This document shows positions 10,456 through 18,200 of a DNA stretch of 64,000 nt, one piece after another. The translations under genes were made by a program, and so were the position numbers. The notes beneath the pieces were generated by a model. It was not told the DNA's origin. It worked only from the letters and a program-made list of their open reading frames with translations, and made no database searches. The DNA is from Deltaproteobacteria bacterium (GTDB taxonomy: Bacteria; Desulfobacterota; Desulfobacteria; Desulfobacterales; ETH-SRB1). The stretch is taken from positions 21,855-85,854 of the forward strand of contig JAJSZT010000009.1 in NCBI GenBank assembly GCA_030272815.1, written 5' to 3'. Each line of letters begins with the position of its first letter. Position 1 is the stretch's first letter.

Positions 10456-10473
10456 GCAATTACCCTCCAAAAT

Positions 10474-10553
10474 TAACCCGAATTTCTCATGAACAACTCA
10501 TAATGCATTATTTATCCATTATTTCATAAGTTGTTCATGAGAAATTCGGGTTA
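10474..10553. repeat. 80-bp palindromic element in the leader of the hdr operon
   Basis: Two perfect 25-bp inverted arms (10474-10498 and 10529-10553) flank a 30-base AT-rich centre. The element ends 18 bases upstream of the first hdr start codon and just outside its Shine-Dalgarno sequence, so it lies in or just before the mRNA leader. It could be a miniature transposable element or a regulatory hairpin. I see no clear target duplication and no second copy here. Confidence 0.75.
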
Positions 10554-11191
10554 GTCGGTATTAACCACCATCTCAACAACAGCGGATTGAATTAAAAAGT
10601 CCGCGGTTATTAAATTATTTATTTTAGAAATGCACCGGGATACTATAAGAAAATAAAATTTTATATACCAGATATTCAAAATTATACAAGACCTTGACAA
10701 TAGAGCATAGTAAAAGATACTTCGCAATATACATGCCATAAAGGAATAATAAAAAATTATATTATTTCAAGAAGATAAATATATAGTCAACAAAAGGAAA
10801 AATAGAGAGTTACAATTTTGTATAAATTTAATAAATTAATTACAAGGTTGCAACCTTAACGGTTTCAAATGAATCATAAAAACGGTGTTCTCAAAAAGGT
10901 TGGCAAAAATGCCTCTTCCCAAAATTCCATTTGCAAATCGATGACTTTTCGCATAGATTAACCTCACGAAGTCTTTTCAGGTTTGACTCATTTTTGTTTT
11001 TTCTACTATACGGGTAGAAAATCGGTATATTATGTTAATTCAATAAGATTGATACAGTTTTTGAGTTATTAATGCAAGTAAATAATGCATTTTTCTGGAA
11101 AATCTTCGTTTTACTTCTATCCGAAATTATAACCTAATATCAATATGTTATGATTTATCGTTCAAACACTATACTATCTATGTTACACAAT
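10554..11191. other. AT-rich intergenic region
   Basis: Divergent gap between the hdr operon and the lipoprotein gene. A minus-strand ORF at 10551-10739 starts without a ribosome-binding site and ends at the palindrome boundary, so I do not call it a gene. Promoters for both flanking units should lie here, but I cannot place them with confidence. Confidence 0.4.
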
Positions 11192-11659
11192 ATGAGAAAG
11201 CGCATTATTTTTATTCTTTTTTCTTTTTTTCTTTTGGGTTGTAATCAGAGCCCTTCACCTGTTTTTCAAGAAGAAATCAGAGGACTCAAGCTTGTACAGT
11301 TGATTACCGGTAAAGACGCCCTGCATGCCATTAATAAGCTTCACGGCAAGAAGATAAATGTGGCAAGCGGCATGGTCGCCTTTTATCAGGGGGAAGGAGA
11401 AAAAGCGACTGTATGGGTTTCTGAATCATTCAGTACGGATGATGCTATACAGCAGACAGAGATTATGATAGAAAAGATGAGATCGAGTAAAAGATCGCCG
11501 TTCAGTGATTATGAAGAGATAGGGCAGGATGGGGTGAAGATCTATTCATTCAAAGGTATGGGGCAGGAGCATTATATATTTAGAATCAGTAAGAGTATTT
11601 ATTGGATAACAGCGAATTTTGGTACGATTGATGAATTGTGTAAAAGCATCGTGGGATAA
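11192..11659 (+). CDS. Small lipoprotein of unknown function
   Basis: About 155 residues if translation starts at the ATG at 11192, which leaves a standard lipoprotein signal peptide: charged MRKR, a hydrophobic run, and the lipobox LLGC. The mature protein would be lipid-anchored in the periplasm or outer membrane. The body has no motif I can name; it is rich in beta-type segments such as ATVWVSESF and YIFRISKSIYWI. An upstream in-frame start (11150) would bury the signal peptide and is less likely. The gene converges on the radical-SAM partner gene. A degenerate copy of its last ~30 bases reappears at 13968-13995. Confidence 0.7.
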   Translation: MRKRIIFILFSFFLLGCNQSPSPVFQEEIRGLKLVQLITGKDALHAINKLHGKKINVASGMVAFYQGEGEKATVWVSESFSTDDAIQQTEIMIEKMRSSKRSPFSDYEEIGQDGVKIYSFKGMGQEHYIFRISKSIYWITANFGTIDELCKSIVG

Positions 11660-11681
11660 AACCTGTATACTTTTATTTATC

Positions 11682-12572
11682 CTATATTCCTTTCGGCAGG
11701 GCTAAACTTGAAAACCATTCAACCATCTGCTTTCGGCACCCCAGGCAGTCGCTATTCGATTTGTGGTACTGATCATATTGTGCCATCAGGGTATTCACAT
11801 GTTCTCCATAAATGTTGGTCAAGATTTCCTTCTTGCGAAAAGCATCCATGCAGGAATAAACCATACCATCCTGCGCTGAAATAATCAGTGTAGCAGGGCA
11901 TGGGGCATTCATGAGTACGGTCCGCGATGCAACATTAGGAGACGCCTTTTCAAGGATGTCTTGACTGCAGATAGTTGATACAATTTCAGCAGCCTCCGCA
12001 GAGTTGCTGTGGCCATAGTAAACTTTGTGTACCTTCCGAAGAAGATCTTCATCTTCTGTCAGAAAGAACGTATCTGTATTCAGGTAAAGAGCAGGCAAAA
12101 GGAAAGAGCTGTTGAACCTGTCAAAAAGACCGGCGAGTAATTTACTGTCAGTCTGCCTATCGGTCACAACAACCGGCAGCAAAACGAGCCTCGGAGCCTC
12201 CCGGTGCTCATTGCTCTCTATGTCAAAAGCACGTATTGACCGCTTCCAGGCCTGGTAATAATAGTTGAAGTTGTAATCTATATCCTTTACCGTTTCCAGA
12301 GGGACACGGTGGATAAAGTTAACATAAAACCGGGCAAAAAGGTTCTCCTTGAGAAACACCATGATGTTCTTCTGAATATATTCCAGATGGGGCATACCTT
12401 CGGACAGATTCTCCGCCATAAAATAAAGATGAGATGTAAAATTCATATGCGAAAACAGGTTTGACAGCGTCCGGCAAAGACTCTTAAGCTGTTTCCTGTC
12501 CTGTTTGCCCAGTACTACAAATATCTTCTGCAAAACCGGCTTTAGATTTGTTTGAAAATTGTTGTTCATCAT
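11682..12572 (-). CDS. SPASM-like cysteine protein, partner of a radical SAM enzyme
   Basis: A 296-residue protein without a radical SAM CxxxCxxC motif. Its C-terminal third looks like an isolated auxiliary-cluster (SPASM/twitch-type) domain: a Cys-Pro start (CPATLIISAQDG), MVYSC, then CLGC near the end. The N-terminal two thirds are helical and unrecognised. The gene starts 17 bases after the stop of the B12-type radical SAM gene and is surely cotranscribed with it. Because that neighbour lacks a SPASM tail, the two proteins may form a split enzyme. The substrate is unknown, and the domain call rests on cysteine spacing only. Confidence 0.6.
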   Translation of the reverse strand: MMNNNFQTNLKPVLQKIFVVLGKQDRKQLKSLCRTLSNLFSHMNFTSHLYFMAENLSEGMPHLEYIQKNIMVFLKENLFARFYVNFIHRVPLETVKDIDYNFNYYYQAWKRSIRAFDIESNEHREAPRLVLLPVVVTDRQTDSKLLAGLFDRFNSSFLLPALYLNTDTFFLTEDEDLLRKVHKVYYGHSNSAEAAEIVSTICSQDILEKASPNVASRTVLMNAPCPATLIISAQDGMVYSCMDAFRKKEILTNIYGEHVNTLMAQYDQYHKSNSDCLGCRKQMVEWFSSLALPKGI

Positions 12573-12589
12573 TTCCGTTTCACAAGAGC

Positions 12590-13873
12590 CTACGACACAA
12601 TCCGTCTGCCCCTGTCAAGGGAATTGACTCGCCACAGGTCCTGAATCTTTTGGATTTCCTTGTAATTCATACAATCCGTCTCATAGTTGTTCCCAATGGA
12701 AAGATACGCCGGCCGCTTGTTGTTCAAGGGTTTAATCTTGTATTCATCATAATGCCGGGCCATATATGTTCCAAAGTAGATCTGCATCTGCTGGGAGTTT
12801 GTATTGCCCATGATTTTGACTTTGTTTACTTTCATAAATTCCAGAGTCTTCACTGCATCCTCAAAGGTTTCATGCGGAAGACCAAATATAGTAAAAAGCT
12901 CTACTTCTATATTTTCACTCTGGGCCAGCTTGACTGCCTCAGCCACCCTTTCAACGGATATGTGTTTGCCTAGCTTCGCCAGGACCCGTTCTGAGCCTGA
13001 TTCCAATCCAAAGGCAATGGTGCTCACTCCTGAGCGCTTCATTATCTTCATCACTTCAGGGTTTACGAGGTCTGCCCGGGTTTGCAGCCACATCTGCATA
13101 TCAAGACCCTCTGACAGCATTCTGTCAAAAATTTCCATAAGGCGTGCAGGCTTAAGGGAAATATTTGGATCGGCAAACCAGAGTCTCTTTACGCCCTTTT
13201 TCCTGATCCACTTGATTTCCTCAATGACTCTATCGACCGAATGGAAACTTACTTTGTGCTTGAATGCATTGGGTGTGTAGCAGTATATGCAGTCGTGAGG
13301 ACATCCGCGAGAGGTCAGTATAATGGCTTCACTCATGCGTGAGTAGTCGAAAGTGTCATAAAGATAGGGAGAGGGATAAATGTCAAGATCAGCCGCCGCA
13401 TCGAGTCCGGACGTATCAAAGACTTCGCCACTTGCATCTTTGTAACTGACACCCAAAAGATTGGAAAAGGGCGTCCCATTTTTGATGGCCTGCGCAACAT
13501 GCAAGACTGTCTTCTCACCTGAAGATCGACATATATAGTCAATATCAGGTAGTTCGGAAAAGGCCGAAGACGGCATAAACGTGGCCTGCGGTCCCCCAAT
13601 GGCAAGCTTGATTTCTCTGTCCAGTGACTTTATGAGTTTTGCAAGGCCATTCACATAAAGCATGGTTCTCTGATAGGCCGACAGCCCAACCAGGGCGGGA
13701 TTAAACCTTCTGACAATTTCACAAAGATTTGTGCGGGAGATAAGTGTATTCTCTCCAAGTGACAATATTCTGGTATTAAAACCCTTGGATTTGAGAAATG
13801 ATGCAATATATCCCAACGAGATAGGGGTCAAGGATGGAGAAAAAGGGTTTATATCAATAAGTAATACATTCAC
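12590..13873 (-). CDS. B12-binding-domain radical SAM protein
   Basis: About 427 residues. The N-terminal ~130 residues look like a cobalamin-binding fold (NVLLIDINPF start, LVGLSAYQRT, IGGPQAT), and the core contains the radical SAM motif CPHDCIYCY near residue 195, followed by a TIM-barrel type region (FADPNIS, ESGSERVL, FGLPHET). The family uses SAM and often cobalamin for methylation or other C-H chemistry. I choose the GTG at 13873, with AAGGG 8 bases upstream; the longer TTG start at 13912 has no ribosome-binding site. The first gene of a two-gene operon with the SPASM-like protein. No precursor peptide or lipid pathway gene is adjacent to show the substrate. Confidence 0.85.
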   Translation of the reverse strand: MNVLLIDINPFSPSLTPISLGYIASFLKSKGFNTRILSLGENTLISRTNLCEIVRRFNPALVGLSAYQRTMLYVNGLAKLIKSLDREIKLAIGGPQATFMPSSAFSELPDIDYICRSSGEKTVLHVAQAIKNGTPFSNLLGVSYKDASGEVFDTSGLDAAADLDIYPSPYLYDTFDYSRMSEAIILTSRGCPHDCIYCYTPNAFKHKVSFHSVDRVIEEIKWIRKKGVKRLWFADPNISLKPARLMEIFDRMLSEGLDMQMWLQTRADLVNPEVMKIMKRSGVSTIAFGLESGSERVLAKLGKHISVERVAEAVKLAQSENIEVELFTIFGLPHETFEDAVKTLEFMKVNKVKIMGNTNSQQMQIYFGTYMARHYDEYKIKPLNNKRPAYLSIGNNYETDCMNYKEIQKIQDLWRVNSLDRGRRIVS

Positions 13874-13998
13874 AATGCAAACCCTTATAAGAGATGGATC
13901 AGTCAAGGTCAAGGGAAAATGCGAATATCACGCCCATCGTGAACGGGTGGGTGGGCAAAATCCAAGTAGATTGATGAAAAGCATCGTGGGGTAAAACT

Positions 13999-14285
13999 CA
14001 TAAGCGCTAACTTAAACAACTAATTTAGTAAAAATGCGAATGTCGAATATCGAATGTCGAATTATGAATTATGAAGGTTTCTTACTCTTTTGTCTTGCAG
14101 TATCAATGCTTTTCACAAATATCGAAATCAACTGGTTGTCTTCATCAATCAAGGGTTCAAAATCTATTAATCGATCTTCAAGATCAAAGGTATTACCTTC
14201 CTTCGACATTCATCATTCCTTGTTCGACATTCGATATTCTAAATACATCCCAAATACTATCTCGCAGCTTAAGTTAGCACTTATG
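13999..14285. mobile_element. 287-bp MITE-like element with long target duplication
   Basis: Terminal inverted repeats of 17 bp (CATAAGYGCTAACTTAA, one mismatch; 13999-14015 and 14269-14285) are flanked by an 11-bp near-perfect direct repeat, GGGGTARAACT (13988-13998 and 14286-14296). Inside, a second palindromic layer of CGAATGTCGAATATCGAAT type surrounds a 46-codon remnant of a four-helix-bundle protein. No transposase is encoded. The structure suggests an insertion between the radical SAM gene and the lipoprotein gene, with another element nested in it. Confidence 0.7.
14069..14209 (-). pseudogene. Internally deleted four-helix-bundle (S23/Avd-like) gene
   Basis: An open frame of 46 codons begins with ATG at 14209. 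Its start (FDLEDRLIDF) matches my memory of the N-terminus of S23/IVP-type four-helix-bundle proteins, and its end (LISIFVKSIDTARQ) matches their C-terminus. These proteins are normally ~115-125 residues, so the central ~75 residues appear to be missing with the reading frame kept. It is enclosed by palindromic CGAATGTCGAAT repeats. It is either a dead remnant or a miniature derivative. Similarity is from memory and needs a search. Confidence 0.6.
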
Positions 14286-14312
14286 GGGGTAGAACTCGCT
14301 GCATAATGTCCC

Positions 14313-14861
14313 TTATTTCAGCTTTTTCTCCCTTTTTTTCTCCAGTTGAATATCAAGCTGCTTTAGCTTCTCTATTATTTCTTTAGTATTCTGATTTTCT
14401 ATTACCAGCTTTTCGTATTTTTCCGTTAACGTTTTGTTTTCCTGCTTTAAAGTCGTGATAAGAGTTTTTAATTCATTACAAAGGTTTTCATTTTTTATTA
14501 ATTTGTTTAAAAGGCTCATCAGATATTGAACAGAGCTTTTTTGTTCGGCTCCTTCTGGATCGAGTAAGATATATTCCTCCAGGTTTTTAAATGCGTGCTT
14601 GTAATCGGGTTCAGGGTTTTTGAAGTGCGAATAAAGCAATGCTAAATAATAAAGAGAGGTCGGTCTGGATAATGAGTCGTCTTCACTTTTCAGAGCTTTT
14701 TCTAAGCGAGAAATTTCGGTTTTAATTTCTTTCGTTTGTAAGGTGAGATAATAGGTTGAGTCTTTCATGTTTTTTGTTTGCTGTACACAACCAGTAATGA
14801 AAATTACCATACAAAGTAAGAAAAATAAAACAATTAGCTTTAAAAGATAGTTTGGTTTCAC
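14313..14861 (-). CDS. Coiled-coil lipoprotein
   Basis: A 182-residue putative lipoprotein. The signal peptide has a long hydrophobic run and the lipobox ITGC (Cys ~25). The middle contains a TPR-like stretch (SLYYLALLYSHF...YKHAFKNLEEYILLDP), and the last ~70 residues are strongly charged coiled coil. A GTG start at 14861 follows a G-rich stretch that can serve as ribosome-binding site. It starts 20 bases after the diguanylate cyclase gene, so the two are probably cotranscribed. This resembles small YfgM/YbgF-like envelope lipoproteins in layout, but I do not recognise the family. Confidence 0.7.
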   Translation of the reverse strand: MKPNYLLKLIVLFFLLCMVIFITGCVQQTKNMKDSTYYLTLQTKEIKTEISRLEKALKSEDDSLSRPTSLYYLALLYSHFKNPEPDYKHAFKNLEEYILLDPEGAEQKSSVQYLMSLLNKLIKNENLCNELKTLITTLKQENKTLTEKYEKLVIENQNTKEIIEKLKQLDIQLEKKREKKLK

Positions 14862-14881
14862 ACGCCCCCGTTATTTTGGAA

Positions 14882-16222
14882 TCAATTTTTTCTTCGATTG
14901 ACCATAAACACACTACCAGAGATTTTTTTTGCGTGTTCTTTTAGTTCTGCGGCAATCTCTCCAACTTCAATATGACTTATCTGCCTTTTCTCCTTATTTG
15001 AAACAACAACAGCAATGGAAATAGACATGATTGGAAATTTTATTTCCTTGCCCTGGCGTGTTTCCCCCAAGATATAACCATTTGCCCTATCTTTGATATT
15101 GTAGAAGTCAACAATCTTTTTGTCAAACTCTTCGATAATATGGGTGCAAAGTTTATTGTACCTTCCTGTGGTTGTTAAGAGTGCAAAATCATCTCCCCCG
15201 ATATGCCCCACAAAATCATCATCTGTTCCATATTCGGCAGTTCTTTTTTCAATAATTTTTGCCGTTGTTTTGATAACTTCATTGCCCGCTGCATATCCAT
15301 AATGATCATTGAACGATTTGAAATTGTCTATATCCAGTAAACAGAATGTCACAGATTTGCTTGCTGCCAGTCTATTTTTCAGAACATTCTCAATTGCTAT
15401 TCCACCCGGCAGCCTTGTTAACGGATTTGCATTCAAGTTGGCTTCTTCCAGAGAGGCTAACAGATGAGCCATTTTAATAAAAGCATTTGCAAGTTCACCC
15501 AATTCATCCTGAGCTGTAACATCTGGAATATGATTGAATCTGCCTTTCGATATCTCATTTGTTGCTAATTTTAGCTGCTGGATAGATCTTGCGATATTGC
15601 CGGTCGTCAGAGCTGCTGCACCTATACCCAGAATGATGCCAAGACTTGATAATATAAAAGTAATGCGAAACGCTTTCAATCCGGCATCGCTATTCTTGAT
15701 AATCATCTGGTTTTGATTTTGTTTTATATTCAATATCATCATTTGAATCAGAGCTATTAATTCGTCCAGCTTACTTCTGATTTTTGCATCATATTCCTTT
15801 ATAAGGATTGATGATTTATCGCCTATATTCTTTATCCGATCTTTGTAAAGATTATTAAATTCATTATGGAGAATTGATAACTGCTTTGAAGGAATGTTTT
15901 GGGATTTTTTAAGGGCCTGAATTCTAGAGACAAGCATATCGAATTCATTACTTCGTTGCCAAAACAGTTCCAGTATCTCCTGACTATCCAAAATTAAATA
16001 GCGACGGCCATAAGATTCTTGTGCCAGAAGGCTATTGAGCATATTGTTAGCGGCTTCGAGCAAAACAATATCATGTTCTATAATATTTTTGCTGGTCCTA
16101 TTTGCTTCATTAAGACTTGAAAGCGCGACTATAGTTATTAGGATCATAACCAGGAAAATCGGTAGATATCCCAAAATTATTTTCGTTGAAATGCTAAGTC
16201 TCTGCAATCTAGTTAAGAACAC
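14882..16222 (-). CDS. Membrane-bound diguanylate cyclase (HAMP-GGDEF)
   Basis: 446 residues. One membrane helix near residues 16-35, a periplasmic helical sensor of about 150 residues, a second helix near 190-210, a HAMP linker (IARSIQQLKLATNEISKGRF) and a C-terminal GGDEF domain. The domain has LTRLPGG, LLDIDNFKSFNDHYGYAAGNEVI and the active-site loop GGDDF, a conservative change from GGDEF that normally keeps activity. It should make cyclic di-GMP in response to an envelope signal. It is followed by the lipoprotein gene, which could be a sensory partner. Confidence 0.88.
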   Translation of the reverse strand: MFLTRLQRLSISTKIILGYLPIFLVMILITIVALSSLNEANRTSKNIIEHDIVLLEAANNMLNSLLAQESYGRRYLILDSQEILELFWQRSNEFDMLVSRIQALKKSQNIPSKQLSILHNEFNNLYKDRIKNIGDKSSILIKEYDAKIRSKLDELIALIQMMILNIKQNQNQMIIKNSDAGLKAFRITFILSSLGIILGIGAAALTTGNIARSIQQLKLATNEISKGRFNHIPDVTAQDELGELANAFIKMAHLLASLEEANLNANPLTRLPGGIAIENVLKNRLAASKSVTFCLLDIDNFKSFNDHYGYAAGNEVIKTTAKIIEKRTAEYGTDDDFVGHIGGDDFALLTTTGRYNKLCTHIIEEFDKKIVDFYNIKDRANGYILGETRQGKEIKFPIMSISIAVVVSNKEKRQISHIEVGEIAAELKEHAKKISGSVFMVNRRKN

Positions 16223-16369
16223 GAGATGGTGCCTCTTGTTAATTTATTCAAGAAATGAAACCACTTGTTACATTTAAACCTAAAATAGGTTGGAATATAG
16301 ATGGCAAATTTTGATGAAAAGGTGCTTTGGAGAATGAGTCGACGTGGCAATACAACAGCGTAATTTGCA

Positions 16370-16528
16370 CCTAAATTGAGCAATTTTTTACTCGACCTGC
16401 ACCAATCTCTTGCACATCAAGGACTTGCGAAAAGTCTCGACATATCCATTGGTATGCCTACACTTTTCGCAAACCTCGCTGCATCAAGATCTTGGCACAT
16501 TTCTTCGCAAAAAATCACTCAACTTAGG
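16370..16528. mobile_element. MITE family 1, copy 1 (5-bp target duplication)
   Basis: A 159-bp non-coding element with inverted ends CCTAAATTGAG and CTCAACTTAGG. It is flanked by the direct repeat TTGCA (16365-16369 and 16529-16533). The interior is over 90 percent the same by eye as the copies at 42879-43037 and, inverted, 53683-53840. Open frames across it are by-products and not genes. The flanking sequence up to 16671 and back to 16223 holds no gene. Confidence 0.85.
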
Positions 16529-16671
16529 TTGCAGATGGATTTTTTAATTTTGCCGGAATAAGAGCCCGGTAAAAAACAAGTTATTTTTTTCCGAACCCTA
16601 AATAAGCTTGCAACCTATTTATTTTCTGATAAATTCCATATTGTTAAAAACAATAATAAAAAGGAGCTTAA

Positions 16672-16743
16672 GTGTCAAATATAATTTACTCCTTTCAGGT
16701 TAAATATCATACTCGTTTTCGAGCAAAAAATCGCTCAACTTAG
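16672..16743 (+). CDS. Possible 23-residue ORF ending in repeat sequence
   Basis: A GTG codon with an excellent AAGGAG ribosome-binding site 6 bases upstream opens a 23-codon frame (MSNIIYSFQVKY...). Its end, RAKNRST and the TAG stop, is read from a 24-base fragment of MITE family 1 (16720-16743). It may be the beginning of a gene cut by a past insertion, or a leader peptide for marC, which starts 29 bases later and lacks its own ribosome-binding site. Confidence 0.35.
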   Translation: MSNIIYSFQVKYHTRFRAKNRST

Positions 16744-16772
16744 TTAAAAACATATCAACAATAATTAAAAAA

Positions 16773-17393
16773 ATGGAAACACTCCAGCAACTTATAACAA
16801 TTCTGATACCACTCGTCATAATAATGGATCCCCTGGGCAATCTTCCATTTTTTCTTCTTTTCACGGAGCAGAACACCCTCAATGAAAAACGGAAAATGGC
16901 CGGCTTTGCTTTATTGGCTGCCTGTCTTATTTTAATTTTTTTCAGTCTTACCGGCGATTTTGTATTGAGCTTTTTCAACATTGGCCTTCCAGCCTTTCAG
17001 ATCGCAGGAGGTTTGATCTTTTTTATTTATGCCCTGCAGATGCTTCATTTGATTCCAAGCGGAATTAAGACGACCCAGAAGGAAAAACAGGAAGGTATTG
17101 AAAAGTATAATGTAGCCATGGTGCCGCTTGCGACACCTATGCTTGCAGGTCCTGGCGCAATCACGGCTGTTCTGGTCTGGCAGCAGAATCCAGAAAACTC
17201 CGTCAGCAACGCCTTATTGTTTATAGCAATTATTACAGCCTGCCTTGTTATTTATTTTGTGTTTTATTTCGGAGAATGGATTCGGAAAATGCTGGGCGTT
17301 GGAGGTATTCGAGTAGTTATGCGCCTTATGGGGCTTTTGCTCGCAGTTCTTGCTGTGCAGTTTATGGTCAGCGGATTTCAGCAGCTTCGTTGA
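16773..17393 (+). CDS. marC: MarC-family membrane protein
   Basis: A 206-residue integral membrane protein with about six helices, matching the usual ~200-220 residues of the MarC/UPF0056 family. Typical parts are IMDPLGNLPFF near the N-terminus, a central GGLIFFIYALQML helix, the MVPLATPMLAGPGAI motif, and a GIRVVMRLMGLLLAVLAVQF end. The function of the family is not established, and the old multiple-antibiotic-resistance label is not supported by evidence. The start has no clear ribosome-binding site; the small frame at 16672-16743 could couple translation. Confidence 0.88.
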   Translation: METLQQLITILIPLVIIMDPLGNLPFFLLFTEQNTLNEKRKMAGFALLAACLILIFFSLTGDFVLSFFNIGLPAFQIAGGLIFFIYALQMLHLIPSGIKTTQKEKQEGIEKYNVAMVPLATPMLAGPGAITAVLVWQQNPENSVSNALLFIAIITACLVIYFVFYFGEWIRKMLGVGGIRVVMRLMGLLLAVLAVQFMVSGFQQLR

Positions 17394-17481
17394 GACCTTT
17401 AAACAGAAATTTACAAACTCGTAACGCTTTAACTTGTTAAAAACATATTCGCTTCAGCGGTCGGTTTGTTTCATAAAGGTG

Positions 17482-17880
17482 TTATTCAGGAAAGCGTCTG
17501 ATATGTATAGTCTGGTTTTTGATCCACTGGTCGAATTTAGATCTTAAATATCGTTTAAAGTAATATCTGGTTACCGGAATAAGCAGCAGCAGTCCTGCAA
17601 TGTCGGTGATGAACCCGGGGGTTAAAAGAACAATTCCAGCTAAAAATATTATAAACGCGTCAATCAGATCTTCAGTTGGCGCTATTCCCTGCTGAAGGCT
17701 GGCTTTGATGCGCAGCATGGTTTGCAGACCCTGTATGCGGGCAAGGGTTGCTCCTGCAAAAGCAGTTATGATTACGACTAACACCGTGTTAAGCGCCCCT
17801 ATTGAATAGCCGATTTTTATCAGCAGGTATATTTCAGCAACAGGTATAAGTGTGAATGCAAGAAAAAGTTTGAGCAGCAT
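17482..17880 (-). CDS. fxsA: FxsA-family membrane protein
   Basis: A 132-residue inner-membrane protein. It begins with FLAFTLIPVAEIYLLIKIG, has the conserved region GATLARIQGLQTM, and a second hydrophobic pair with LTPGFITDIAGLLLLIP, all characteristic of FxsA (suppressor of F exclusion of T7). The C-terminus is basic and cytoplasmic. It converges with marC. The cellular role is poorly known. Confidence 0.88.
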   Translation of the reverse strand: MLLKLFLAFTLIPVAEIYLLIKIGYSIGALNTVLVVIITAFAGATLARIQGLQTMLRIKASLQQGIAPTEDLIDAFIIFLAGIVLLTPGFITDIAGLLLLIPVTRYYFKRYLRSKFDQWIKNQTIHIRRFPE

Positions 17881-17908
17881 AGTATAATCCTTTAAAATAA
17901 CTTTATGA

Positions 17909-18070
17909 GTAACAATTTAGCCTTTTGAAAAAAAATCTGACAGGATAACAGGATAAACAAGATTTGTAACCGTTCAAGTTTCAAGCCGTGAACGGCTACA
18001 ATAATTTAAATCCTGAATATCTTGTAAATCCTGTCCAAAAAAATAATATTTAAAAGCGCTAAAGTGTTAC
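17909..18070. mobile_element. MITE family 3, copy 1 (8-bp target duplication)
   Basis: A 162-bp element with inverted ends GTAACAATTTAGCC and GCGCTAAAGTGTTAC, flanked by CTTTATGA (17901-17908) and ATTTATGA (18071-18078), an 8-bp duplication with one mismatch. It carries a nested 29-bp hairpin repeat (17971-17999) that is found again, base for base, at 52486-52514. Related, inverted copy: 56530-56787. It fills most of the gap before the formate dehydrogenase operon. Confidence 0.82.
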
Positions 18071-18200
18071 ATTTATGAAAATATGAGCCTTATATGCAAT
18101 TATGTCAAGTTTAATTCAGATTATGTAATAAATGAACATATGTGACTTATTCGATTTTCTTGATTTATATATATAGTATGATAAAAAAAGAGACATATTT

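Noticed and set aside
10551..10739. 62-codon minus-strand frame ending at the palindrome
   Set aside because: No ribosome-binding site, low-complexity AT-rich sequence, no recognisable protein features.
14034..14306. 90-codon plus-strand frame across the composite element
   Set aside because: It runs through palindromic repeat sequence (ECRIMNYE, SFDIHHSLFDIRYS type) and has no ribosome-binding site; the minus-strand remnant is the meaningful one.
16494..16512. Sigma-54 promoter-like TGGCAC-N5-TTCGC inside the MITE family 1 copies
   Set aside because: The -12 element would need TTGC with a GG-N10-GC spacing; here CG stands at that place in all three copies, so it is a near miss.
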